Shown: piece after piece, positions 1 to 14,717 of the stretch
How positions within the stretch are numbered: position 1 is the first letter of the stretch
Layout of the letters: each line of letters starts with the position of its first letter
Source of the DNA: Tetrahymena elliotti 4EA
Lineage: Eukaryota; Ciliophora; Oligohymenophorea; Hymenostomatida; Tetrahymenidae
DNA length: 64,000 nt
NCBI GenBank assembly: GCA_000231825.2
Contig: JH720320.1
Location: 500,019-564,018 of the forward strand
Reading direction: 5' to 3'
The notes under the pieces: model-generated
Database searches by the model: none
What the model was told of the DNA's origin: nothing
The model's input: only the letters and a program-made list of their open reading frames with translations
Made by a program: the position numbers and the translations under genes

Positions 1-1
1 A

Positions 2-3000
2 CCAATCCCAAATAATAATTTTTAGCAAAAGTTTTCTCAATCAATACAGAAAGTATAATAAAATTAAAACTTCTAATCAGATCAGTAAAACTAAATTTAT
101 AGTAGTCAATAACTTGAAAATGTTAACTCAAATCCAGGATCAAGAACCAATTTTCCCTCATAAAGAGATATGAGAGAGTTAGCTTGTAACTAAACAATTT
201 AGAAATAATAGAATAAGAATATAAATTGTTTACCTCCTGTAGGTTCAAACTCAAAAACATAAAATAACGTCCATAAATTAAATATTGATAACAACTAAAA
301 ATAAAATAAAACCGAACATTTTTCATAGAATTTGCAAAATAAAAGTGAAAATGGGTTTGGTTAAGAATATTTCTATTAAAATTTTAATGATGGAAATAAA
401 AATAATAGACTTGAATAGCAAAATAGTGATTCTGCTAGATTAAAATAGTAAAATAACATTATTTCATAGAGAACTCGTTCATTTTCAGAGAGTTCAGAAC
501 GTATTGATTACAAACTTAACTACTAGCCATATTATCAAAATGAATCATTTACTAAATTACCTCTTTCGAGATCTAATTCAAACCATCAACTTTGTACCTT
601 TGAAAGAAAAATAGACAAACCACTATCTTCTAGATAGAGCCAACAAATCATAGAATTTAGTCATAATAATTGCCAATAATATTTTTAAGGGATTGAAGAT
701 AGTGGAAGTTCATCTTTGAATAATCAAAGTGCCAATTTTGGAATAATAAGCCTGAAAGATTCTTCAGAGTAGAGAGTTAAAAGTAAAGAAATTTAGAATA
801 ATTTTAAATTAAAAGTAAAATCTTCACAATGTTCAGGAGTTGTTAATTTTACACAGATAAAAGATGTAGAATCATTCTAAAATATGATAGTTTAACAAAA
901 TTATTAAATAAATAAAGACGTGACGGATTAAATTGAAATGTTGTAAAAGAATATTTGTAATTAATAGAAATAAATTTAATAATTTTGTTCTGATAGCTTA
1001 CAGTATTCTGCATCATAAAAGGTGTAACTCATTCCATAATAAATATAGGATTACGTGTAAAAGAACTAACAAAAACTGAATGAAAAAAATTAGCCTGTAC
1101 CTATTCATAAGTATTTGCTTGCAAATTAAAAAAAGCATGAAAAAGGAAGCATTTAATAACCATAAACATTTTAACAGTAATCTACCTTTCAGCAATTCCA
1201 AGGAGAATAAGTTAGACATAAAGTAAATTCTTTAAATGTAAAAAATTCTTTGAATTCTACTTCTCCAATACTTAATCCATAACCTACCCGTTCAAGAGTT
1301 AGCAGTATTTCAAGTCTAATCTAGATGCCTGATCAAAATTTTCCATCTTAAAATGATTTATAGCTGAAAGGTTATGAATAAAATCAAGTAGTCTGTAACT
1401 TAAATTTAAATATCTTATAAATAGGAGGTTATGGTTGTGAATCTTTAGGAGAAATAATAAACAGTAATGGAGATATTATTCGAAATATAAACTATTTTAT
1501 ACCAAGAAATATAAGATTAAAAGACCCTGGTTACTATGGATTTAGCTGTGTCATGCTACCATAAACTAATTGTGTCTTATTCATAGGAGGATATTTTGCT
1601 GAAAAGGAAGATTAAAAACTAAATAATAAACAAAAGTAATAAAATTATTTTGAATAGAAATGCTACTCTTCTTTTGAGTAAAAAAGAATATTTACTAAAG
1701 ATATACTCAAATATAATGTTGATGATGATTCTTTTTCAACCCTTAATGTCAAGTTAAATAAATTTAGTTACGAGATAACAACTATTTATCTTGAAAAATC
1801 TAATTAAATTTTTTTGATTGGAGGCAGAGATGAAAATGATTAGGTTATTTAAGATTGTATGGTAATTAGCATACATGAAAATAAATTAATTAAAAGGCAA
1901 TCTTTGCCATCACCAATAACGGGGTTTAGCTGCACGTATGATGCAAACAAAGAATATGTCTTTGTGCTAGGAGGTATTAACTCAAACAAGACAACAAATT
2001 GTGCATACAAAATGTAAGTTAATTTATTTTTTTTTCAATAAACTAACACCATTAAAATACAAATTTTCTAATTCTAAGTGTTTCTCTTAGTGTTTGCTTG
2101 AAAATATGGATATTTATTCAAAAATTTTAAATAAATTGAAAAAATCGATGAGTATATCTATTTCTAGAGACTACAAAAATTCATAATAAAATAAAAAATA
2201 AAATAAGCTGGTTAACTTATGAAAAATTGTTTTCAAGTAATTTAGCAGAAATTTAATTTTCAGTTTCTATATAATTTTAAGGGAGGGGTAAAAAAATGCT
2301 AATCTAAAATCAAAAATACTTGAGAATTTCATAAAATTTTCCAAAAATTAAATAGATAATTATTGAGGGATAATATTTAATATTATATAAAAATTAACTA
2401 TAAAAACCATTTGATAATTGATTATAAAAAAGATTTGTTTGTAACCCTTTTTAACCCCTACCTGATCTGAACAGAAATTTATGATTGAATTTACAATTTA
2501 CGAAATAATAATTTGTATTATCAAAAACTTGATTGAATTGGATTACAAAAATTTTTAATGTTTATACAGGGGTAATTTGAAATCGAATAAATGAATGATC
2601 CTTTAAGTTACTATCAACAAACATATGATAAATTCTTAAAGATTTTTAATATTTTTAAATATTTAAAATAAATGGTGGTTGAAAAATGAGCTCATGAATG
2701 AGTTTTTAATTTATTATGTGTTTATTTTAAATTAGGAATATTACTATTATTTATAGAACTAGTAATTTATTGGTTTATTTACATTATTTATATTATTAAT
2801 TACCAACTAATCATAAATTGTAATAAATAGATCTATTTTCCAAGGTGATACTGACTAAGTCTCCAACTTAAGCGAATGGAATTAAATGCAAAACATGATT
2901 AATTGTAGAGTAGGAGCCCAATGTAAAATAATTAAAAAGAATTTGTATGTATTTGGAGGCTATGATGGGAGATTGTATTTGAACTCAGTTGAAATGTACA

Positions 3001-3278
3001 ATTTTGATTTAAATAAATGGTTCATTATAACATTTATGAAAATTCCAAGAGCTTTCTACAGTTTAGCATAAGCTAGTGATTAAGATAAAGTATTAATTAT
3101 AGGTGGTAAAGCTAGTACTCAGATAATTGCAAACAACATTGATATCTTTGATGTATAAAAAGATTAATGGTAATCAATTAACTTCTAAAATATAAAAAGA
3201 ACAAACCACTTTTCATTTTTACTGAAACAAACTACCTAATAATGTTTTAAACCACATTAGAATTATAACCACAGTTGA
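2..3278 (+). CDS. Gln/Asn-rich Kelch-repeat protein, 5' partial
   Basis: Exons 2-2013 and 2831-3278; the frame is already open at the window edge, so the start lies upstream. The intron (2014-2830, 817 nt) has a GTAAGTT donor and a TAG acceptor, and only this acceptor keeps the frame. The first 450 or so residues are Gln/Asn/Ser-rich, with most Gln encoded by TAA or TAG. The C-terminal part has Kelch-type blades with double-glycine strands, seen as 'VLFIGGYF', 'IFLIGGRD', 'YVFVLGGI', 'LYVFGGYDG' and 'VLIIGGKA', followed by the usual Tyr and Trp positions ('MYNFDLNKW'). Kelch blades form beta-propellers that bind partner proteins; the partner here cannot be read from sequence. The stop is TGA at 3276. 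Confident as a Kelch protein; function unknown. Confidence 0.85.
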
Positions 3279-6017
3279 AATTTTCTCAAATTAATACTTT
3301 TTTTAGATTAAATCTATATTATTTTAACCAAAGTTGAAAACGAAAGATTTAAGTGGATAATAATTAAATAATTATTAATTCTTGAATGGTTTGTGTTTTT
3401 CCTTACATACATTAATGTATTTCTAAATGTTAGTAAATTGACTTGGATCTTTACACTTATTTATTATTTTATCTAAGAGTAATCAAAAACAAATATGTAG
3501 TATTATCCTTAATATTTTTTTTCCTCTCTGATTTTATTTGAGACCATTTAATTATTCAATTTCACATTTTTGATTAATTTAAGTTTCTCTCAAATACACT
3601 AAAAATTAGAAATATTTTAAAATTTACTTGAAGTAAGATAATCATAAACAATTAGAAAACAAGTTAATTTATCACTTAAAAAATGTGTTATTATCTTGTT
3701 TAGAAAAATTCTTTAATCAAACCAAAATTGAAATAAATAAATAAATTATTTCATGTTTTAAATTATTTTAATTTGAATAATTTTACTATATCTTTATTAT
3801 TTATTAAGAATTTAAATGATTAAAAAAAACAAAAGTTTGTAGCGAATTGTTTTATTTTTAAGCAAATTCGACTAAATTGAAAAGACGAAAAGGAAAAATG
3901 ATTCAAGTAAAAGAAAATTTAAAATAATGTAACTTTGCCTAATGTTTTACATTGAAGAAAAAACTAGACAAATTAAATTATTGAGGGGTAACTCATATTC
4001 CATATTAAAAAATAAGTATTTAAATAAGGCAAGAAGTATTGATGCACCTTTAAACATTGAGTAAACTATTTAGTATTTAACAGAAATATTAAAGATTAAT
4101 ATTAGTAATTTTAAAGTTCTTGTTCAAACTTTAAAAATATAATACATAGTTAAATTTATTTTACTTTTAAATAGAATCAGTTTTATTTTTAATCAAGGTT
4201 TGGATTGATATCATGTTTACAAGGTATAAATCTAACAATTTGAAGTAAAAAACTTGGATTACATTATTTATTTCTATTCATATTATTTTTAACCACTCAA
4301 AAAGAAGTATGTAATTGCTTACTCTTATTTAAATAGAATTTTAGATATAGTAAAATATCCAATTTTGTTATCACTAAATAAGTCAAGGTTACTGATATAG
4401 AAGCTATTTTTTGTAAAATAGAAGTTTTTTTTACACATTAAAGGATTGTAGATTAATGATATAGAATATTAAAGAATGAAATAACTTAGTTAAAAATTAG
4501 CTTTGTACTAACATTTATGGGTCATCTTATTCAGAATACCTATTCTTGCATTTTATAATTAAATTTTAAGATATATCATTAATATAAACTTTGTAAAATT
4601 TAAATTTAACCTTTTAAAGAATTAGTAAATCTTGAGTAACAAACCATTTGTAATCAAAGTTAAATTAATTCATAAATTTAATGTAATATTTAAAGGATTT
4701 AACTTTGATTTTCCATCTAATCTTTGTCATTTGATTAATTTTAGTGGATAATAATTCAATGATTAATTTCAATACAGATTATCATATCTTTCTATTGAGT
4801 TGATAAGAACTGATAAAAGAATTACTAATATACACTTACATGATTTTTGACATTTCTTTTTAATTATGACTTAAAAATGAATTCAGCAAAAAAGGTAAAA
4901 TTTTTAATGGAACAATGATTTAAAGTTCAATAAAAGATTTATTAATGACTTCTGCATCAATTAATGATTAGAGAAAAACAAAATAATATCAAGGATAAAT
5001 TTAAACTGAAAGAAAAAAGACATTTATTGTAATCGAATGTAAATTTTTATAACTAAAGATTGTAATGTATTTTTGTTAATTCAAAAATTTTTTGATTGTC
5101 TGAATTTATCTTTATCTTAATTCTCCATAAAAGTTGTGTTTAATAATTATGTATTTTGAACCTCCAAGTTACAGTTATAAATATTAATTTTACGTGGTTC
5201 ATGTATATAAGCCAAAATTATATATCAATAAATAATACTATGAATAAAATGATATAATTAATAATGAAAATAAAGGCTTTTATATATATTTATTTAATGT
5301 GAATGAATGAAAAAGAGACAGTTTCTTTAGTTAAGATTGAGCTATTTTTATTATTTTATTGTAATTGTTATTATTGTTATTTTTATACTCGTAATCTATA
5401 ACTAAAAGAAATATATGAAATCAGGCCAGAAAATTGTATCTAGCTGTAAGAGTTGTGGTGTGTATTTAATAGAGTATAGGGAGGTGGGCTTAGATAAATA
5501 TTAATTCAAGATATTTTTTTGTTTATTTGTTTATTTGTTTGTGTGATAATGAAGTGACAGTAATTCAATAAATCAAAGATTAAATGTGAGATGATTGATA
5601 ATTTTTAGATTGAGTAAAGATTTGATACTTTTAAGATATTGGTTATTAATTTTTTCTTATTTTGACCTTTAAATATGTAAGCTTATAGAGACAAGAAGAA
5701 GAATTAATTTATTGGTTTTTTGTGCGTGATTTTAGTATAGAAGATGGACATTATATTTATTATTATGTATATGATTATGAGATTGTTAGAATGAAGTAAT
5801 ATGGAATAGGATTTATCAGATCCATCAGTAACTAATTGGTGTGTCTGCTATTCTATCTATAACTCAATACTTAGCCAAAAGTATTTGTTATAGATTTTAT
5901 TTTAGTAGAAATTTTTAGAGAAAGAGGTATATTAATATTTTTTCATAATAGGATAATAGGGATGTTAGCAAGCATATACTTTTTTATTAAAATTAATTAT
6001 TTATCAAGTTAAGTTAA
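3279..6017. other. intergenic region between convergent genes
   Basis: AT-rich DNA between the 3' ends of the Kelch gene (+) and the PAS-like gene (-). I found no frame with coding character under code 6. The 5400-6017 part is less AT-extreme and probably includes the 3' UTR of the minus-strand gene. Confidence 0.6.
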
Positions 6018-8921
6018 TCAATAGTTGCCAACTCTCAATTTGAAAATCTTTTCGATTTAGTTAATATGTTGATTGGTTTGCTATTACTATGTAGACATTT
6101 GCTCTCCTTTTTTTTGGTTTGAAACAGAGGTTTAACTGAAGTTTTGTTTCCCTAACGCAGAGGAAGATTAATTTTTATTAGTTTCTTCAGAACTTCCATC
6201 TTCGAATTTTAAGTCGAAAGCGCATTAGAGAATTCTAGATTACTAGCTGTTAACTATGACATCCTCTCTTTCAAATAATTTACGCTAAAATATTGATAAA
6301 AAATTATTTAGTATATAAGTAAATAAATAATAATCTTTTAACAAACAAACAAAGTAACTAGTACAATATTTAGAGAAAAATGTTAATTAAATCAAAGGTA
6401 CTTACTTTTTTATTTAATTAAGCAGGGTTTAAAGAATTCGAATTGTTGCTGTTCTATTCTATAGAAGATACAGAGGGGAATTTGTATGATATGGTCGGTT
6501 AATTTGTAATCTTGAAAATGACTAACTTTGAGTGTGGCATGTTAGCTCCTTCATATCTGCATTAGATGTCAATTTACTAATTATTTTTAGATTAAATGCA
6601 TATTAATAAAAAAAGCGATAATTAATTTTGTGATATTAAACTTAATGACGGGTTAATTTACTCGCTTTGTTTATTTTTTAATTGAGTAATGTACTAAAGC
6701 AAATCAATTTAAGACAAATAAAAAATTTAGCATTCAAAAAATCAGCAAGTAAAATCTACTTTTTTACTTTTGAAAAGAGTAATTTCAATTCTAAATTATC
6801 TAATTGATAGACTGAAATTACGTATTTCTTAAACTTTAGTAAGCCAAAGTGTGTAAAATGTAAACGAATCAAATAAGTGTTTAAAGTGTTTCAACAATCT
6901 TTATTTATTTATTTTATTTCTCAATATTTCTTTTAGCCTAATTTGGATTTTTTGCTTTGTGAATAAAAGTGAGATATTTCTTCCTTCTACTAAATGTACA
7001 CTTTAATAGCAAAGAAATAAAATTATTTTCTTTGCTTTTGATTCTCTGGGATTCAAAAATAAGATGAGAAGTGCGTTTTTGTAATTAAGGATAAAAAAAA
7101 AAAATTTATTAATGTAATATATTTATTACCTAATTGTTAGCTGTCAAAATTGAGTGATTAAATATTTCTTACTATTGAGAATTGTCAATTTTAAAAAGAG
7201 TTTTCTTCATTGCTTGCATATAATTTAAACTGTAATATATGTCGGGTATTGCTTTGCGTATAGCGGTGCAAAGAAGGAAATCTTCAGTAGAGAAATTAAC
7301 CATGTTTAAGAAGGAAGCATTAATATGAATTGAACGTAATATAGTTCCTTTGCCTGCAACAAACATACGACGGAAAATAATCTAAGGCTATTAATTATGA
7401 GGGCTAGCCAATATTTTTTCTATATAGTTTACATCTTCTCTTTCTTGGGCTAGTTAAAATTAGTTAAGGAAAATGTGGCCATTTTATGAAGAATTGTTTA
7501 TTCCTGAGTTTGGATATTCTGGTAGAATCTAGTATGATTCTTCTTTAGTTGAAACAGAAAGGCTTTCATTCCATTCTTCTCTTTTAATGTAAAATTCCTC
7601 TATTGCTTAAGCTAGGGGAGCAAATTAAGTATTCTAGTAGCGATCAGCTAACTTGTTCCTATTTTATAAAGTAAGCAAATAAATATAAGCTTAAGTAATA
7701 TAAAGTAAAATAGCAAATAGGCTCTGTAATCTTTAGGAAAAGTGGGTAAATTTTTGATACAGTTCAAAAGATTACTCAAAATAAGATAAATCTTTACTCT
7801 TTTTTTTTTGAAATAAGTAATCTATCTATAATTTAGTCATATTTAAAAATGACTTTTAAAATCAAATTATTAAGCAGAAGATGGCCAAAAATTGTATTAA
7901 AACTTAACTAAAAAAACTGAATATTCAATTCATGCTTCAAGACTGAATTTAGTTTATATGATTTTAATTTTGACATTTTATTCTATTTTTTTTTCTTTCA
8001 AATATAGCTGCTTGTCCCTACTGAATTTATAAAAATCTATTTCTTCAAATCTCGAAATTATTTTAAATTTTAAGAAATTCTTATCAAATGAATTTTTCAT
8101 TTTAAAATCTTTCTCATATTATTCAGACATATTATTTTTATTTTCATTTTCTGTAATAAATTTCAAATATTTGTCCAAAAAGATAATTAAGATAGATTTC
8201 TATCATCTAATAGTTTTCTATGACTGGTGAAAGGTACCCGATTTAGAAATTGTTTATTTGAGGTAAGTTATTAACTTTATTTATCTAAAATAATCTTTAA
8301 ATACTTTCAAAAAAGTAGGAGTAAAAAAATTTTGGTTAGAGTTTTTGCAATCTTTAAAATTATTTTCAAGTAAAGATAACAGTTTTTAGATTTTTTACCA
8401 TTATGAGCATTATATGCTAGTTGGATTCTTCTCTTCTAAGAAGCAGTGGACAACATTTTTTGATTTGTCCATCATAGTGTAGCTCACTTTTTTGTAAGCA
8501 TTGATGCTTCTAAATATAGAGAAATGCTAGCGGGAAGGGTAATAAAGTGGCTCTTCGTTGAGAAAAATATCCTGAAAAGTTAATTAAATTAAAATTAAAA
8601 ATGATTGGAATAAATTATAAAAATAAAGAGTAAAAGTAAAAAATATGTTTGTGAAAGTGATTCGTTGTTAATATTTGATTCATATTAAATAAAAATAGTT
8701 ACATCAGGTAAACGAAGGTATAGATTTTCTTCATTAGGTTAGGTATTCATACGAATATATGGTATTTATTCTTCAGGTTAGGAGTCGATAGGACGGATCG
8801 TTGCCTTTGTTGAAGAATGGCATATAGTAGAGGAGTTATTGTTTTTCTTTAAGTTGACAAAATTATAATTACAAGTTGCTTATTCTAAGTAGTGGGAGTC
8901 TGTGGATTTATACTTGCGCAT
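6018..8921 (-). CDS. five-exon protein of unknown function with a PAS-like core
   Basis: Exons in reading order: 8921-8703, 8571-8399, 7658-7130, 6576-6406, 6284-6018; 452 codons plus TGA. Introns are 131, 740, 553 and 121 nt; donors are GTAACT, GTAAAA, GTAATA and GTAAGT, acceptors CAG, TAG, TAG and TAG. All five joins keep phase and an in-frame TGA sits just before the chosen ATG. Residues about 230-340 ('FLNMVNFSTEDFL', 'IPDIYYSLNYMQAMKK', 'IDIQCRYEGANMPHSK') have the look of a PAS sensor fold, as found in some eukaryotic transcription regulators, but this is a weak impression. The C-terminus is Gln/Ser/Asn-rich and polar. There is no signal peptide or membrane segment. I do not recognise the family; the gene model is firmer than the domain call. 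Confidence 0.7.
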
Positions 8922-11900
8922 TTTAAATCAATATTTTTATCGGAAATATTTGTATCTTTTTTTTGTAAGTGAAAGATTTGTTGGAAATTAAATTTGTTTG
9001 TATTTTCAATCTTTAAGAGCAGAAATAGCACTAATTTGTAGGCGATGAGAGAGAAGATTGATAGACGTATGTATGTATCAAAATAAGCTTAAAGTTCAAT
9101 AAAATATACACTGACTACAAATTGATGTTTTTTAGATTTGATATATAATAGTGATTTAAAGTTGTGGGTGGGTGGGTCTAGTATGGCGAGCGAGAAATGT
9201 TGAAATCTTTAAAGAAGCTATTGAGAAAACAATAAAAAAAGGTGAATGAATAAGTTATTAGTTTATTTTTTTGTGAGTTTTTAGAAATTTTTTGTTTTTT
9301 TGTTTGTTTTAATTATTTATAAATTTAGAGCGAGGCGAAGAAGATAGATTTACTACTTATATTTTCTTTTTTATGAACAAAAATTTATTGTTTATTATCT
9401 ATCTTAGCCGGTACTTCTCTCGAGTCTCAGTCCACTCTAAATTAATATTTTTTATTCTAAATTTTAATTTGTGCTTTTTGTTTGTTTATTCTGATACTAA
9501 TAATTTCTTTCACTAAAAATATAGATTACTTTTATTTATTTTACTATTTTACTCTGATACTCTTTCAAAATTGCGAGTTCAATATCAAGAAATCGAGCTT
9601 ATTTTTAAAATAGTTTTGGACCATTCAGCAGATCTGAGCAGAATTTGTAATTTTCTTTTATCCAAAAGATCCTTTATGTATCAATATTTTTGCAGTATCT
9701 ATCTTTTGAAAGCATAATACCTTTGTAATGCGAGCACCAAAAGTAATGTAATTTATTTTAGATTTAAAACTAAAAAAAGTCGATTTTTATGTAAAATTTT
9801 AATTAAGACTATTTCATAACACAAAAATTGCTCAGATGATATCAGATTACTTTTTAATTATATTAAGTAACCTTCCTGTTCTTATGAATGATGCCTTAAC
9901 TTAAATTATAGTTAAAATCTTTCTGCTAAAATTTGATGTAATAATGATCCTTTCTATCAAATTATTTTTGTATTTTCTCAATATATATTTATTGATTACC
10001 GAACTCAACCAGTTAAACGGATAAGTAAAACGAAGATGATCTTGAAACTGATTTATAAAAATAATATTTTTAAAAAACAATAAAGAACAAATTATTAGAT
10101 TAGACATACCATGAAAAGAAAAACAAATTATATAAATAATTTAAATTTAATTATCGGTTATTTGAGAAATATCTCTTAAAGCAAAATTATTGTACTTTTG
10201 AATTCTTTAAATTCATGATTGACTAACTAAAAAACAACCCAACCAACCCATAAGCGAGTGAGTCCTAAATTAATTTTTGTAATCTTGAGAATGTAAATAG
10301 TTAAGTATCTCCTTAGTATAGTAATTTTAGAATCAAAAAAGACAAATTAAATTTAATATTTCTCATATCATTCTTGATTGTATGACCCATTTTGATTATT
10401 TGTTCCATAAACTAATTATTAATAAATCTCTATGGAAAAAAATAAATTTCCAATGTACTTCTATATGTACGTGTAGAGTATTCACCACGAGCTTTACTTT
10501 TTAATTTTACTTTCTGATCTTTTCTTTTTTCTTTATTTTGGCCATTAAATAAATACCTGCAATCTTCTACCAGAGATTTTTTAAATTAATTGTAAATTAA
10601 AAAAATAGATTATATATTTATGAAAGTGGTTTCATGCAATCAATCTATCTCCTAATAAAAAAAATATTATTTTAATCTAGCAGAATCAACAAATTCGGTA
10701 GCAGTGTAATATTTTTAAGCGTTTCCATTTGGTGCTTAAAAATTTTATATTTTATAATTAATTTTTTAATAGGCTTAACTAAATAAATTAATTAGAGAAA
10801 AATTTACTTAATACTGTAAAAAGATAGCACAATTCAATGTCTGTGTCATTAAAAATTTAACTTATGAGTAAAATTGGCAGACAGTAAGAAAAATACAAAA
10901 AACTTTTGATTTTATGAATGGTGTCATAAAGCAGCTATTTACTTCTTGATACTTTTGAATTAATTTGTCTAGTCTTTTGAATGTAAGGCTTAAGCTTTTG
11001 ATTTTCATCTGCATTTTGGATGGCTTAGGATAGCTGATAAAATAATCCATTTGAGAAATATCAATTCTTTAATATAAAAATTTAAGTGAGTTAGATTTTA
11101 ATGTGTGTTGGGGATTTGGGGATTGATTAGATTATTAATAAATATTTTTAACCTTCTTAACTTAATAATCTTAATAGTACCACGAAAACACATTGATATA
11201 AATTTAATTTCTTCCGTTCAAGTGCTTTTGACAATTTCTTAAAAGATTTGTTTATATTTTAAATTATGATAAAGTATCACTGTTAAATTTGAAAAGGTTT
11301 TAGTTAATTTTTGGATAGAAATTAAATTTTTTGGAGTAAAATATTAAAATTTTAATGGAAATAGGTAGAGTTATTGAATATTAAAAAAAAATTCAACTGT
11401 AAGCGAAAAGGATTAGAGATTTAAACTAAAATTTGTTTTGTGTAATTGAAATGGGATGGGATACCCTCAAAAGTAAAAATATCAATAGATTTTTTCTTTT
11501 AATTTACGAACATTACATAAGAACTATAATCTAATTAAGTGGATATTAAATACTATCTATTAGTTCTATGATAATGAATAGAGTGAATCAAATGTGATAT
11601 CCTAAACAAATTTTTGTAAGTACCACTAAGTTATATTTATTTTAATTGAAAATTAAGTCTGTAATCTATCTATACCACTACAAAGAGATTAAAATTATGA
11701 AAAATTTATTAGCAAAGAAAATAGATATTTTTCTGGTAAAATACATATTTTTACTTAATTGATACACTTATTTCTAGTTAATATACCCTCAAATCTTTTT
11801 ATTCTGAAATAGGAAATACTCTATCTAATTTCATGTAACATATTGAGATCTTTTGATTAAAACTGATCTGCTGATTTTTCTTCTCAGTTTTTCAAGTTAT

Positions 11901-14717
11901 AATTGTAAAATCGAGAATGATTTTAAATTATCATCAACAAATATTTTTCTCTAAATTTTTACAATTTTATTATTTTTATTATTCAGTTACAAAATGAAGC
12001 AAAATTTCATTACACTATTTATTCTTAATTTACAAACCCCCCCTTTTTTTAAACAATGATTAGATAGTATAGACTTAACATTTGTTTGATTTTATAAGTA
12101 TAACAATTTATGTATAGAAGAATAAGCATGCAGCTAACTTATTATTATCAATTCAGAATTCAGGTTGAACATACTTTTATAATTAAAATAAGTTATAACT
12201 AGTTAATAATCTAATTCACCGATACAAAAAATTTATCGCACGAAAATTAACTAAATCTTTTGTTTTGTTCTCCTATATCTTAATTGAGATATTTGTTAGA
12301 TACTATTTAGGATTAATGATTTGAAAATATTTAATATAAAGTCAAATGTGACTAAGGTGACGATTAATCAATAGTTTTATTGTATTTTTTAGATTTAAAA
12401 CATCCATTAATGATTTAAAATTAGAGCTGAGAAAAATATGCAGAAAATACCAATTTATCATTCATTAATTTCTTTATTTATTCCTATAATAAGTTATGTA
12501 ACTAAAGAGTTAATAATTAGTAACATTACAATGAAAAAGAGATTTTCACCACTAATTCTGACTGTCTAATTCAATGCCATTTCTGATAATCGTAATTTGT
12601 ATTAAAAATTTTTATATTAAATTTCTAATGTCAACTTATTATCAATTTTATGTAACAAAGTTAATTTTACATTGTTAATTAACTATCTAAAATATCTAAT
12701 TGTTTTTTGCTAAATTCATAGTCTCTTATTGATCTAAAGTTTCTCATGATCAACAGAAATTTGTGTAAATACACATGTTTAAAAACCCATTTTTTTTGTT
12801 GGGTTTTAACAGATTTTAAATTATTCATTGTAAATAATTTTTAGATTTTAACATGAGTAATTGAGCAAGCTTTAAATATAATTAGTCTGTTTTAAGAAAG
12901 TAAAGCAATCAATTTAATTTTAAATATTCATCAAAGGCCAGTTAATACGTCATATATATATTTTTATTCAACTTTGGTTTGAGATCTCTCTAATAAAATA
13001 ATTTTTAAGTTAGTATTTATGTTTAGTTAATTTAAAAAAAAGTCATTTTTCTTTTTATTGGTTTGATAGTTTTTCAAAAGCTAGATTATATTGTTAAATT
13101 ATTTATGTAAACTATATCAAATTCTGGTTCCTTATTTGCTTTCTTTATAAATGCGAGTATTTTTTTACTTCTTGATTCTGTAATCTCTCAGATTATGAAT
13201 CTCAGCAAAGATCAAAATCGAACTAAAGATAATTTCTATGAAAAAGAAAAAAAAAAATTGTACATTTTGTATTCTTCAAAAAAAGTATCTAAGTTACGCA
13301 TATTCACTACCTAAATTGAGTCAAAAATAATCTGTATTCCCAATTTACATTAAATTTAAGAAATTTTACTTTGTTAATTTGTCTAATTTACACACTTGCA
13401 GAATGAATCTGCTCTTATAATGATAAAGACTTCTAGTAAGTTAGTCACTGAATTAAATTTGTTAATCGTTATACTAAAATCCAAAGAATATTTAATAAAT
13501 TCTTTTTTTACCTTTTGGTATATGTAATATCAATTACATGTATTTTTTTAATTTACTGCTTGAATAATTAATGTTGCTAATTTCCTTTTTTTAAAAGTGT
13601 AATTAAATAATTTTTTACTCTTTCTATTTCTTTTAATAATAAATGTATACTTTCATAAAATCTAAATCTCCCACTTTTTTATGAGATTGATTGTGTAATT
13701 AAAACTTTGAAATATTTAATAAGCTAAATTTAGATAGATATATAAAAGGATTGCTTACACATTAACCTCCTAAATTTGTAGGCATAGTAAATGTTTTTTT
13801 ATTTAAATATAAAAAACAAGAAATAAATAAGCAAAATATGAATAGCTAGCTAATTGAAAACTAATATTTTCAAATAATTAAACAAATTACTCACTGCTTA
13901 CCTTTAAAAAGAATATAAATTTTAAGTTAATTTCAAATATACTAATAAGTTAAATTAATAATAAAAAATGTGGGGGTATATTAAGATTTATCAAACACTT
14001 ATTCAGTAAAACTTAAAGTTTTCTTAAAATCTTCTATTTAATTAAGCAAATAAGCTTAGAAAACCTTTCAAAAATTATAAATGCATAATTTCAAGAATTT
14101 TTTCATTTTAAGAAAATTTACTCTCCTATATCACTAACCTTAACTTTTTCCATCACTTGAGCCTTAAATAAGTATGAAGTTTCTACATTATAAATTAAAT
14201 AACAAACAATTTAGTTATTCTTTTATATTTCTTCTAAATTTTGATAAACAAAATAAAAAAACCCTTTAACAAAAAATTTACTTTTTCTATTTCAAATTTT
14301 GTAGAGGCTTTATGAAAAAAATTACAAAACTTTTAGTTTTTGATGAATTTACTATTTCAGTTGGTTTTTTATTGTATTAAATAAAAATATTTGGAATCTT
14401 AAAGAGTAAATTTGAAATTCATTTTAAAAATTCTAATGATAAACATTATCTTCTACTATTTCAGATATTGGTAAATATTTTTGAAATAGAAAATAATATT
14501 AAGATTATTTAAAAAATTTATCAGCTTTTTCATAAATTCATCTACAAAAATATACTCTATCTTTTAATTTTATGAATTTTATATTTAAGCTATAATTGAA
14601 AAGCAATAGAAAAATAAGTATTGAATTCGAATCCATAAAAAAGTTTTTTATGCTATATAAAAGAAATAATTATTTAATATTGGTTGGCATATTTTAAATT
14701 AACATAAAGAGATATTT
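8922..14717. other. gene-poor intergenic region, 5.8 kb
   Basis: Very AT-rich with many homopolymer runs. The first 800 bases (8922-9715) are less AT-extreme and stay open on the minus strand; this could be a long 5' UTR or an upstream exon of the PAS-like gene. Short frames at 9901-10107 and 10862-11050 (-) lack neighbouring coding sequence and look like chance. Nothing else can be supported. Confidence 0.5.

Noticed and set aside
2014..2830. 817-nt insertion in the Kelch gene considered as a retained internal eliminated sequence
   Set aside because: It has ordinary GT..TAG intron borders in phase and no terminal repeats, so an intron is the simpler explanation.
9901..10107. 68-codon minus-strand frame
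   Set aside because: AT-driven hydrophobic composition, no neighbouring coding sequence and no splice-consistent extension.
10862..11050. 62-codon minus-strand frame with fairly protein-like content
   Set aside because: The downstream continuation is low-quality and no partner exon was found; kept as possible but unsupported.
12030..12060. C run 'AACCCCCCC' as possible telomere or chromosome-breakage signal
   Set aside because: No CCCCAA repeats and no match to the 15-bp Tetrahymena breakage sequence (TAAACCAACCTCTTT) anywhere I could see.
14610..14635. 'GAATTCGAATCC', resembling a tRNA T-arm
   Set aside because: No pairing partner stems, D-arm or anticodon arm nearby.
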